Positions 48,103-57,574 of a DNA stretch of 64,000 nt are shown piece after piece (positions within the stretch are counted from its first letter, which is position 1; every line of letters begins with the position of its first letter). The DNA is taken from NCBI RefSeq assembly GCF_032884065.1, contig NC_088867.1:45447453-45511452 (forward strand), given 5' to 3'. The notes beneath the pieces were generated by a model. That model ran no database searches. It was not told the DNA's origin and saw only the letters and a list, made by a program, of their open reading frames with translations. Position numbers and translations under genes: made by a program. The DNA comes from Artemia franciscana. Lineage: Eukaryota > Arthropoda > Branchiopoda > Anostraca > Artemiidae.

Positions 48103-48251
48103 ATGCACAATTTTTCACTTCTCGACTTAATGCCACCACCATACTAAAAAAAATGTGCTGAATCGAATGGTATATGTAAGAAGGCTCTAGTCCAAATATT
48201 AACGGAAATAGCATATGGATAAAGTACGTATCTGAAAAATTTCTGGGCGCA

Positions 48252-48368
48252 TCCAAAGGTAAAAGTACGTATCTGTGTAGATACGTACTTTCACCCTTGG
48301 TACGTACTTTTGCCTTTGGCCGGCACATTAAAATGAGAAAGGAAACCAAAGGTCAAAGTACGTATATG
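48252..48368. repeat. Subterminal repeat cluster, left
   Basis: Copies of the ~20-bp end word lie at 48253-48272 (plus), 48281-48300 (minus, diverged), 48301-48319 (minus) and 48346-48367 (plus, one change). The first two face each other around a short centre and form a small palindrome. This is typical of clustered transposase-binding sites. They could also act on the promoter, since the gene starts about 90 bp further on. Confidence 0.8.
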
Positions 48369-48458
48369 TCATGATTCAGCACAATCATCATTGTTTGTTT
48401 ACCAGAGCAGAGCTGAACAACCAGCCAACTCTGAGCTATTAAAGAGTACTGGCATAGA

Positions 48459-48520
48459 ATGTCAAGAGGCTTTCTAAATTTACAGAGAGCGTTGATTATA
48501 CAAAAGGAAAGAGATTTAAG
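48459..48520 (+). CDS. DUF7869-type transposase, candidate exon 1
   Basis: ATG at 48459 opens MSRGFLNLQRALIIQKERDL and runs to a consensus GTAAGA donor at 48521. The next good acceptor (TTTTTCAG, ending 48987) joins it in frame to a Ser/Thr/Glu-rich stretch (TLACQASTNEASTSNTDLPS). The intron would be 467 bp. Support is the matching splice phase and the absence of any in-frame ATG between the stop at 49075 and the long frame, which forces the start to be upstream. Confidence 0.6.
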
Positions 48521-48987
48521 GTAAGAAAATTTTGCTTCATGCCATTTTGGAACCTTTTCTCCAAGTAGGCCTAAACCCTCTGGTAAAACCCCATCTGTAC
48601 TACCAGGTGGGTACAACAGACCCGCTACAACCAGTTTACACAGCTAGCTATGTAGCTGTCGAATTAGTACAGGAGAGCAGCGTCATACCAAATTACCAAC
48701 CAACCACCTAAAGCCATTTTTTTAGTATTGCCTACAAACATGACTTACCTTTGAAATAAAATAAAAAACAAGGGATGCATCAAAATAACCCCTAGAACCT
48801 TCTCTGTCATCTGAGATAATCAGGGATTAGTTTGGTCAACTATTACAACATTGAGAAAAAATTGAGGGCCTCTAAATATTGCTTACCTTAGAAACAAAAA
48901 AAAATGTATCAAAATAGCCCTAGAACCCCCTCTTTCATCTGAGATAATCAAGGTTGATAACAAGTTCTTAGAATTCCAATTTTTCAG

Positions 48988-49090
48988 GACATTGGCATGT
49001 CAAGCAAGTACAAATGAGGCATCAACTTCAAATACCGACTTGCCATCTTCCAGTGAAGAGCAACGAGGAGCTAGTTCCTGTTCCCCCCAG
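48988..49090 (+). CDS. DUF7869-type transposase, start of exon 2 (before frameshift)
   Basis: After the acceptor at 48986-48987, the frame from exon 1 stays open through SSSEEQRGASSCSP and reaches a run of six C at 49083-49088. Beyond that run this frame stops at once, while the frame of the long downstream ORF opens at 49078. One more C in the run would join them. The simplest reading is a single-base loss, or a homopolymer sequencing error, in an otherwise continuous gene. Confidence 0.6.
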
Positions 49091-51414
49091 AAATCATCCA
49101 GATAAATCAAACAACAGACATATCACCCAATTTTTCTGGACATTCTCGATCAAGGGACACCACTGATGGAGAAGCTAAAACTAAGGCACAGTTAAAACAC
49201 TTTGCTGATGAAGAATTCGAAAAAGAAGATTTAAGTAGAGGTGATAGTGATGAGTCTGATATTGACTGGGAGGACGTTGAAGGGACATTTGGGTCTTCTG
49301 ATGATGAAAGGCAGACAACTTTGAAGAAGAGGAGAAAGCTCTTTACAGATTTAGTTCCTCTTTCGGTCAGTAATGATCTTACATCAGATCATCCAGAGTA
49401 CAATCTGATCCATTTTCCTACCGATCCTTTCCTGCCCTTGGAAGATTCGGCTTCGGATGCAGCAGCTTATGAGACCCAAGATGACCAGCTAAATTTGGAC
49501 AATCAACCATCTAATGAAAGCAACAATGCTGTTTGTGAACCTGATTCCTCAGACCATGTCATGTGTGTAATTGACGCTGTAGCAGCAAGGTCTGTGGGAC
49601 AAGATAGAGAAAATAGACGTGAAGAAAATGGTGGAGGAGAAGGAAGGTCTATTGTTGACCTTACTCCAAAACGAGTTCGCTCAGAAAAAGATAAATTTGA
49701 AAGAGATGTTAAGAAGTATCCATTTCCTGACGAACCTGGCTGTAAATCTAACAAATGTACAAACTCATGTTTGAGGTTTTCCAGTGTAGAATTCAGGAAA
49801 ATTTATGACACATGTTGGAGCAAAGAATATAAATCAAGACAAATGTGGCTCGCTTCTTTGCTGACATTCCTACCAGTTAAAAGAAGGACTATTGCCCCAG
49901 AAGCTGCGTGTAGAAAAAAAACTACAGTTAGGTACAGCCTTCCCAGAAATTTGAATGAATACCCCACACTTACCCCAAAAGTTGAAAACTTGCCAGTTTG
50001 CAAGTCTACATTCCTTGGTTGTCTAGGATTTGGCAAGAATGACAGAGTGATTTTTACAATCAAGTCAAAAATTGAAAGGGATGCTCTTGGGAATGAGCTC
50101 AAGGACGGAAGGGGCCATAAAGTGGCAGGGCCACCAAACAAAGTTGATCGAAGCCTTGTGATGCAGCACATTGAAAGCTTTCTGCCAGCAATTCCACACT
50201 ATCGTCGAGCTCACGCTCCAAATGTTCGGTACCTTTCTCGTGATTTGAGCTACAAATTTATGGCAGAAGACTTTAATGAAAAATATCCAGCAAATAAAAT
50301 CTGTGATGAGACATATAGGAAGATTCTTAATGGTATGAAAGTATCATTGTGCATGCCCCAAAGTGACAGCTGTGACATTTGCACACTATTAAAAGAGAAA
50401 GTAGGGGCTGCGAGAACTCCTGGTACAAATGGTGAGGCAACCGAGAAAGAGACTGAACTGTACAGAAAGCACAGAGATCTTGTTGAACAGGTTTCAAAAG
50501 TATTTTCTGAAGATAAGCAGAAATACGAAAAAGATTCAACTACCATGTTGTTCACCGTGGACCTACAAAAAGTGTTATTGCTTCCCATCATGCACAGCAG
50601 AAAGGAGGCCTTTTTTCTATCAAGACCCGTGTGTTTTAATGAGACGTTTGCCCCCGTTAAGGCCACCCAACAAAACCAGAACCTTTGCGTTATTTGGAAC
50701 GAATCTCGACAAGGACGTGATGCACCTGATATAGGTAGTGCATTCCACAAGGTCTTAAAGATGAATAGGGATATCTTGCACTTCATTTTTTATACTGACA
50801 ATTGCTGTGCCCAGAACAAAAATTGGACAATTTTTAGTGAATTTGTACTGATAGTCAACAGTGAAGGAGGACCTGAAACGATTCGTATCAAGTATCTAGT
50901 GAAAGGCCATACGCACATGGGGGCTGACTCCATACACGGATCGATTGAGTCTCGAATTCGAAAAAGGGATGTTCTTGACTTTCAAGATTTGTGCGACACC
51001 ATAGAAAAAAGTAGAAAATTCACGAAAGCCGTGAAAATGGACATAGAAGACTTTTGCCAGTGGAAAAGCTTAAAAGCTCCTGGCATCGTCATGAAGAACT
51101 TGGGCGTGACCATTGATGAGTTCAGTGAGGTCTGTTTTAAGAAGGGAAAAACAGAACTGTTCTATAAAACTAGCCCTGAGGGTGAAGAAAAGAGTCTAAG
51201 TTTTGTGCCAAAAAAGCTGGTTAGTACAATCAAAGAGGCAAAGTATCCTTTGCCAGATCCGATTCTTGGCGCAAGGGGGGTAAAGCCAGAAAAGAAAAAG
51301 GCCATCTTGGAAAAACTTGTACCTTTTATGAATGAGAATCGCCGTACATTTTGGCGCACTATGCCTTCATCAACAGCTTCTGTCGATTTGCTGAAGCACG
51401 GCTGTGTTTCTTAG
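49078..51414 (+). CDS. DUF7869-type putative transposase, main reading frame
   Basis: About 779 codons are open, with no ATG before 49561, so the real start is in upstream exons. Order (numbers counted from 49321): acidic N-terminus; C141-x4-C-x3-C cluster (CKSNKCTNSC); a Cys pair region CMPQSDSCDIC (C344, C351, C354); then a core with FTVDLQK (D414), FYTDNCCAQNKNW (D493) and YLVKGHTHMGADSIHGSIE (H530, H532, D536, E543). This matches the DUF7869-type proteins common in invertebrate genomes, where YTDNC..QNKN and KGHT motifs recur. An RNase H-like DD(E/D) transposase is an inference from the motif layout and from its place alone between inverted ends. Stop TAG at 51412-51414. Confidence 0.85.
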   Translation: MFPPEIIQINQTTDISPNFSGHSRSRDTTDGEAKTKAQLKHFADEEFEKEDLSRGDSDESDIDWEDVEGTFGSSDDERQTTLKKRRKLFTDLVPLSVSNDLTSDHPEYNLIHFPTDPFLPLEDSASDAAAYETQDDQLNLDNQPSNESNNAVCEPDSSDHVMCVIDAVAARSVGQDRENRREENGGGEGRSIVDLTPKRVRSEKDKFERDVKKYPFPDEPGCKSNKCTNSCLRFSSVEFRKIYDTCWSKEYKSRQMWLASLLTFLPVKRRTIAPEAACRKKTTVRYSLPRNLNEYPTLTPKVENLPVCKSTFLGCLGFGKNDRVIFTIKSKIERDALGNELKDGRGHKVAGPPNKVDRSLVMQHIESFLPAIPHYRRAHAPNVRYLSRDLSYKFMAEDFNEKYPANKICDETYRKILNGMKVSLCMPQSDSCDICTLLKEKVGAARTPGTNGEATEKETELYRKHRDLVEQVSKVFSEDKQKYEKDSTTMLFTVDLQKVLLLPIMHSRKEAFFLSRPVCFNETFAPVKATQQNQNLCVIWNESRQGRDAPDIGSAFHKVLKMNRDILHFIFYTDNCCAQNKNWTIFSEFVLIVNSEGGPETIRIKYLVKGHTHMGADSIHGSIESRIRKRDVLDFQDLCDTIEKSRKFTKAVKMDIEDFCQWKSLKAPGIVMKNLGVTIDEFSEVCFKKGKTELFYKTSPEGEEKSLSFVPKKLVSTIKEAKYPLPDPILGARGVKPEKKKAILEKLVPFMNENRRTFWRTMPSSTASVDLLKHGCVS

Positions 51415-51476
51415 CTGCCTGCAGTATTTCAGTGATTTCTTTTGATTTTTTTTATTTTTTAACTTCTAATTATTTG

Positions 51477-51482
51477 AATAAA
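51477..51482 (+). terminator. Polyadenylation signal AATAAA
   Basis: Lies 62 bp after the stop codon of the transposase gene, in an A/T-rich context, and is well placed to end its transcript before the right subterminal repeats. Confidence 0.7.
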
Positions 51483-51626
51483 AAAATGACTTGTTGTACA
51501 TGCTTCATACGTGGTTTTACCTTCGGTATACGTCATAGATACGGGGTTTTGGGCAGAGTAAAAGTGCGTTTTATGTTTTATACAGACTTTTACCTTTGGG
51601 ACTTCATTCGAATTCGAGTCTCGAGT

Positions 51627-51720
51627 CAAAGGTAAAAGTACGTATATGTCATATACGCACTTTTACCTTTTGAGAGCGCCTCTTTATATGAGTAACGGTC
51701 CAATGGTAAAAGTACGTATC
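51627..51720. repeat. Subterminal repeat cluster, right
   Basis: The ~20-bp end word is at 51627-51648 (plus), 51652-51671 (minus) and 51700-51719 (plus, one change). Diverged forms lie at about 51515-51600. The first pair is palindromic around 'atgtcat'. It mirrors the left cluster. Confidence 0.8.
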
Positions 51721-51909
51721 TACTGTTTCAGGCTTCGGGGCAGTAATAATAGAAAATTTTACTTAAAAATATGAAATCCCCATATTTGTTTACCTATTTA
51801 ACTAATTTCCAGAATTAGCCAGTGTCCAGTTTCACCGTAAACCGTATTTGAAGCTCTCAAAAGTACTCAAACTTTGAGCCGTGATTTATCGAAATAATGA
51901 AAAGTGTAG

Positions 51910-51936
51910 ATACGTACTTTTACCTTTGGAGGGCCG
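51910..51936 (-). repeat. Transposon terminal inverted repeat, right
   Basis: Reverse complement of 48076-48102 over 27 bp, without mismatch. Confidence 0.95.
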
Positions 51937-51940
51937 ATCT
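51937..51940 (+). repeat. Target-site duplication ATCT, right
   Basis: Matches 48072-48075. The minus-strand LINE frame crosses this point. Confidence 0.85.
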
Positions 51941-52985
51941 GTGGTACTATAATCTTTTCTAAAACTTCTCTGTTCTTCTTTTGCGACTCCAATACACTCT
52001 AGCCAATCATTTAACTGGCTCTCTAAAATTTTCTCTAAGATTTTGCTAAGCATAAGAGCTAAGGCTATCACCAAGTAACTCTCATGATCCCTGGCACTCC
52101 CCCTTTGGAATATAGGTACCATTATCGATGTGCGTCATGTAGAAGGCCATACTCCATCACTAATAATTCTATCAAATATGTAAACTTATACAGGTAATAT
52201 CACATTAAGTGACCTCTTTATCAAAATTGCTCGTTCTCCATCTGTTCCTGATCCAGACCTTCCTTTTATATTCCTGACAACTTTCCTAACTTCTTCTGAC
52301 GACACATCTCTTACCAATTCATAACCATTTTCTCTCAAAAGGAACAACTTTAAATCGCTCCAATTTTCCCTAATTGCATTCCCCTTCTATGCTCTCTAAA
52401 TAACTTGACGAAGTATCGGCCTCTGGGATATCAGATAGGGCCTATCTTTTATGATCATTTGATTTCATTTTTGACCAGAAATCTTTTGTATTACCTAGAT
52501 TAAAAGCTAGCTCAAGCTCCTTTTGCTCTTCTCTAGGGTTCTGCCACTTTTTTTCTTTTTATCAACCTTATATATTTTCTTCTTTTTCTTTAAATCTTAA
52601 GAATAATTCATGATTTTCCTCCGATGAAGAGTAATTTTTAACTGCCTCTAGTAGATCTTCTTAATAATTTTTCATAACTTTCCATTCGTTGTCAAAGAAA
52701 TTTACACTTATTTTCATATTTAACCTTTCAGACTTTAGAGCACAATTATAAATAACTGAACCCAATTCACTCAGTGTCATATTAACATCCATTGATGATT
52801 TGTACATAATTTTAAGCCTTTTAATTGCCTCAGGCCTTAAAAGTTTATTTCCCAACAACTCCAGCTCCTCGCCACTCCACTTGGTCATTAAATGTCTCTC
52901 ATAATAAGCACGTTCTTCAAAATCATCTCTAGTCTTCTTCACTACATTTGTTGGTACTCCACCCATAATAATTAAAATTTGTGAT
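51941..52985 (-). pseudogene. LINE ORF2 linker and reverse transcriptase, upstream piece
   Basis: Minus strand in order: GGVPTNVVKKTRDDFEERAY and KWSGEELELLGNKLL (52966-52840); SELGSVIYNCALKSERLN (about 52760); NPREEQKELELAFNLGNTKD (about 52540-52470); SSEEVRKVVRNIKGRSGSGT (about 52310-52250); then RT blocks VPIFQRGS, LSKILEKILESQLNDWLE, EEQRSFRKDYSTTD up to the insertion point. This is the classic order of an APE-type LINE ORF2 before the first catalytic Asp. Several stops and frame changes show an old copy. The match to the left-flank piece dates the transposon as younger. Confidence 0.85.
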
Positions 52986-53987
52986 CTTGAATATCCATCG
53001 TTTTGACATGGTAAAAAAATAGGGCAAGCTAGTTAGAGCAGCCCATTCCATAGGAAAATTCCTTTTCAAGCAGGGAATAAAACGAGTTATTTTTCCATTG
53101 AGAATAAAGCGACACTGAAACTATAACGAATGTAAATTATCCTATACATGATGGTTGTTATCGCTCTCCTTAACCCCCTACTATTTACGCTTTGACTAGT
53201 GTGTTCCTGAAAACACTACGAAATGCAACAGTTATAGCCAATTAGTAGCTACTATTGTCATATTTATTTATCTCCTCAATATGCAGGAGGATGCCACTCC
53301 CCTCAAAGCCCTATTTGTTAGGCGTAAATTCAACCTTTACCAGCTTTGATGTTAAAAACTAGTTTTCCTTTCAAACACCCTATTGTGCAACAATAGAAGA
53401 GCTATCACCCTCTTTACATCAATATAGAAAGCTTGGTTCAAATATATTTCTCCAAACAGAAGAATTTGGGGGGGGGGCAAATTCTTCATCTCTGATATTG
53501 ATGTGAACGATGTTTGATGCAAATTTTAATATTTTGGCTTAAAAAATGTACGTTGAAGAGTACCCAGAGTCGTTTTATTGGGAGACAGAGGAGGCGATTG
53601 CCCCGGGTGCAAAAATTCTAGGAGGACAAATTCCAATTAAATAATGTCACGGTATTTATTATTTTGAATTTTTTTATTTTTACTATACTAAATTAGATGG
53701 CGTAGTAGGTAGTAAGCATAAGTAAACTGAATCCAACATTCTCCTTCATCTCTATCTATAAAAAATAAATAACTAGACTGAATTTGATTCATTTTTATGT
53801 TTTTGTAACGTTTGCATATACATTTTATTATTAGATGACATTTTTTTCAAAATGGGACCTGCAAATATTTGTGAAACAAAAGGAGGCAACAATCAAGATA
53901 TTGCCCTGGGCGTAAAAGGCCAGAACCACAACTGGATGAGCCCCCCTCCCCATACGCATACACACAAATCCACATCTGACACTGACA
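52986..53987. other. No gene seen
   Basis: Noncoding. Words 'ttgcccc.ggg..gcaaaa' near 53597 and 53903 hint at diverged internal repeats. There is a G run at 53469-53477. Confidence 0.35.
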
Positions 53988-54459
53988 TTTATTTTCTGAC
54001 ACTGATTCATTAATGGTAACAATTATTTTGGTTCGTCTTAAAAGTAAAGTTTAATTGCGAAAAGAAATTTATTTTGATTTCGAAAAAAGCCTGAAACCCA
54101 TCAGTTCTTCAGTTATCAGTTAGGTCTTTGGGATTCAAATTGGATAGAATTATAGTTTTTTTCTTCTGAGTGTAAAAAAGACCAATTTTAAATAGAAATA
54201 TCTTTCAAATAATTAAAAAATTAAATAAATACGGAAGGAAACATAGCAGGAAATAGGGAGTAAAAGGGAACGACAGCCCATAATAAGCAAAAGTTAAAAA
54301 AACGCATTTGAACAAAAACTGCCAAGTGAAAAACAAATTTATTATCTGACACTGATTCAGCAATGGTAAAAAATTTTTTGGTTCGTCTTAAAAGTAAAGT
54401 TTAATTGCGAAAAGAAATTTATTTTGATTTCAAAAAAAGCCTGAAACCCATCAGTTCTT
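53988..54459. repeat. ~120-bp direct repeats, 348 bp apart
   Basis: Bases 53988-54109 ('attta.t.tctgacactgatt...catcagttctt') recur at 54336-54459 with few changes. Following sequence ('atttcaaataatt', 'aacatagcaggaaata') also echoes, suggesting two diverged units of a ~350-bp tandem repeat. Confidence 0.7.
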
Positions 54460-55782
54460 AAGTACCATTTCAAATAATTTAAAAAGGTTATATAACAACG
54501 GAATCAAACTTAGCAGAAAATAACGAGCCCAGCGGTACTACTTTATTTATATATCATCCTACCAGAACATCCCAGACATGTTTCTTTTTAAGCTATCCCT
54601 CATATCTATGTTCACTTCTTATAAATTTCACCGTCTGCAAGTTCCAAATGACAATAAAACGGCACCTTTGGTGCCATATCTCGGGTGGAAAAGTTGGGGC
54701 TATTGGGCTATCAGAACTTACAAGAGTTATGTTTAATGGCTCATTTGAAAGCTATTGCTCATATATACATGTTTTTTTTTCAGTTTATCATTCATAAGTG
54801 CAATATAGCACTGAAAACAACACTTTTGGAGCCATTTCTTAAGTGGAAAGGCTCTGAAGAACAAAACCGGTACTATGCTAATAGTTATGTTCAAGAGCCC
54901 TTAATTGGAGGTTTACAAGAACCCCTCCCATGCACTCCCCCTCCTAGCCCCCTAAGTAAGTTGCATAAATCGTCTGCTCATCAGTAAGCTGCTGTGATTT
55001 TACAAATGATGCCAAAACTTTCCATTGCCTTAAATAAACAGCAGTAAAATAGTGACATGATATGTACCAAAACATTAATCTTTGTTGGTCAATGCAGCGG
55101 TTTTACCAACTCATGAAGTGATTTTACGTGTTGTATTCGAAATGGACATTATGCTAATTATTAACTAAAACAGTCGGTAAAAATTCTTGCCCCCCCCCAA
55201 CATTTTGGCTAGTAACGACACTGGTCATGATTAGTTTGTAGACAAATTCGAAGTAAACCCATCTTGATAGTATTAGGACTATAGACTAGCTTTGGAATTT
55301 GTATCATAGCTTGAAATTCACCGTTGTATACAGAGATATAGCCAGATTTCCAGAGTTCATATTATGTCTTTTTTTTATATTCATTGCAAGTAATACTAAA
55401 GCATATTTCTTACAATTTAAGATTGTATATTACTCACTATTGGTATTATAGCTGGTGAGACCAAAATGCTACCTGATAAATCAATCCAATGTTTCTGTAT
55501 GCTGTTCAATTACTTTGCCGTTATTAAGATATCTAATTCTGCGCTCATGTTTTTAAGATAATTATAATTGTATACTGAAAGTTATTGATGTCACAACTTG
55601 TGTAAGACTATGAAAAGCTTCATGCATTATTATTGTTGTCAGGGTATATACTCACTTTTGACTCCCAAATAAATATTCTAGTTTTTATGCTTGACTTTTG
55701 TGTTTTCAGTAAAGCGCTAGTTTTTGATAATCCTAGAAACATAGCAAAACATATTTAGTCGAATTATTTGGACTAGTTTTAT

Positions 55783-55784
<2 letters not shown>
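54460..55784. other. No gene seen
   Basis: A plus frame at 54685-54987 has no recognised motif. Its two halves echo each other weakly ('ggtgccatatctcgggtgga' and 'ggagccatttcttaagtgga'), so it is probably an old repeat. Confidence 0.35.

Positions 55785-55819
<35 letters not shown>
55785..55819. repeat. (AT)n microsatellite
   Basis: About 17 AT units. Confidence 0.95.
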
Positions 55820-55822
<3 letters not shown>

Positions 55823-55870
55823 TCTACGACAAACATATTTCTGTATCGTCACTTTCTTACTTTACACTTA

Positions 55871-57440
55871 TCAAACAGTTCGTGGTAACGAACGTGGTGA
55901 GTAAGGAGCGACCCGGCTCAATAGTAACCAAAAGTCTAAAAAATGGAATTTTGTTACCAATAACTACATCAAAAGAATTGCATTTTAATGCTGATTTTAA
56001 ATATATAAGTTTCATCAAGTTTAGTCTTACCCATCAAAAGTTACGAGCCTGAGAAAATTTGCGTTATTTTAGAAAATAGGGGGAAACACCCCCTAAAAGT
56101 CATAGAATCTTAACAAAAATCACACCATCAGATTCAGCGTATCAGAGGACACTACTGTAGAAGTTTCGAAGCTCCTATCTACAAAAATGTGGAATTTTAT
56201 ATTTTTTGCCAAAAGGCAGATCACGGATGCGTGTTTTTTTTGTTTTGTTTTTTATTTCCAGGGGTCATCGTATCGACCCAGTTGTCCTAGAATGTTGCAA
56301 GAAGGCTCATTCTAACGGAAATGAAAAGTTCTAGTGCCCTTTTAAGTGACCAAAAAATTGGTGGGCACCTAGGCCCCTCCCACGCTAATTATTTTCCCAA
56401 AGTCAACGGATCAAAATTCTGAGATAGCCATTTTATTCAGCGTAGTCGAAAAACCTTATAACTATGTCTTCGGGGACGACTTACTCCCCACAGTCCCCGT
56501 GGGAGGGGTTACAAGTTCAAAACTTTGACCAGTGCTTACATATAGTAATGGTTATTGGGAAGTGTACAGGCGTTTTCAAGAGGATTTTTTGGTTGGAGGC
56601 AGGGATTAAGAAGAGGAGGACATGCTAGGGGAGCTTTCAATCGAGGAATTTGTCATAGGGGAAGAAATTTTCCATAAAGGGAGCGCAGGATTTACTAGCA
56701 TTACTTAAAAAAAAAGTTTTTTTCAGCTGGAAGTAAGCAGCAGCACTAAAACTTAAAACGAACAAAAATTATTACCCATATGAGGGGCTCACCTCCTCCT
56801 AATGCCTCACTCTTTACACTAAAGTATTTTCAGTAATTGCAACTATTTATTCTGCTGCTTTTGTGATTCAGGGGTCATTCTTAATGAATTGGGACAAAAT
56901 TTAAGCTTTAGTGTAAAGAGCGAGGTACTGACGAGGGGGCAAACCCCTTCATATATATAACAAAAACATAAGACTACAAAAGTTCTTTACGTAAGCTAAT
57001 TTACAAGTTACGTATATCTTTTACTTATAAAAAGGTTCGTAAAAAATTTAAAGTTCTAGTTGCCTTTTTAATTAACCGAAAATCAGAGGGCAACTAGGCT
57101 TCCTCTCCCGCTCTTTTTTTCTCAATGCATTCGATCAAAATTATGAGAAAACCATTTAGCCAAAAAACAAATGAATATATAAATTTCGTTTTAATTATTC
57201 CTCTGCGGAGAGCCAAAATCTAAACATGCATTGATTAAAAAACGTTCAGGAATTCTCAACGCCCCTCAACGCCCCGCTCTTTACGCTAAAGTTTTTTTAC
57301 TGTTTCAAAATGTAGAGTTAAGAGAAAGATTCAAACTTTAGCGTAAAGAGTGGGGCGTTGAGAAAGAATAGCCCCTTTTTTATACGGAGTAATTTCTGTT
57401 CGTTTTAAGTTTTAATGTCGCTCCTTACTTTCATTTAAAA
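55871..57440 (+). mobile_element. Hairpin-ended family, arm facing right
   Basis: Starts TCAAACAGTTCGTGGTAACG, the inverse of the right end at 59308-59330. Blocks follow the order of copy A (3154-4825): 'gagcctgagaaaatttgcg', 'ggctcattctaacggaaatg', 'ggggtcattcttaatgaatt', and a partial hairpin at 57250-57440. From about 56600 the sequence is also close to 17000-17935 of duplication unit 1, so this is the third copy of that region. Confidence 0.65.
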
Positions 57441-57574
57441 AACTTGTTTTTTTAATTTAATCGCGGTAAGAGCTTACATACTCTTCCTAGGACACAAACT
57501 CAAATCCCTGAAACTGATGAGCTATACCGTGGGAAAGAAATCTTCTTAAAAACAGATAGCGGCTTATCATGAGA
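57441..57574 (+). repeat. Third copy of the duplicated spacer, left part
   Basis: Matches 17936-18052 ('atcgcggtaagagcttacat' to 'ggcttatcatgaga'). The match resumes at 59331, on the far side of the inserted element. Confidence 0.85.

Larger units (their letters stand above)
48076..51936 (+). mobile_element. Complete DUF7869-type DNA transposon, 3,861 bp
   Basis: Perfect 27-bp inverted ends (48076-48102 and 51910-51936, beginning CGGCCCTCCAAAGG) are flanked by ATCT on both sides. Behind each end lie several copies, in both orientations, of a ~20-bp word AAAGGTAAAAGTACGTAT. The interior holds one spliced plus-strand gene (48459-51414) with an AATAAA signal. The element sits inside a LINE RT pseudogene whose frame is restored when the element and one ATCT copy are ignored, which proves its limits. 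I cannot name a described superfamily. The four-base duplication, GGCC ends and encoded protein make it a candidate undescribed group. Confidence 0.9.

Noticed and set aside
49503..50786. Minus-strand open frames of up to 178 codons inside the transposase gene
   Set aside because: Antisense shadows of the long plus-strand frame, without motifs.
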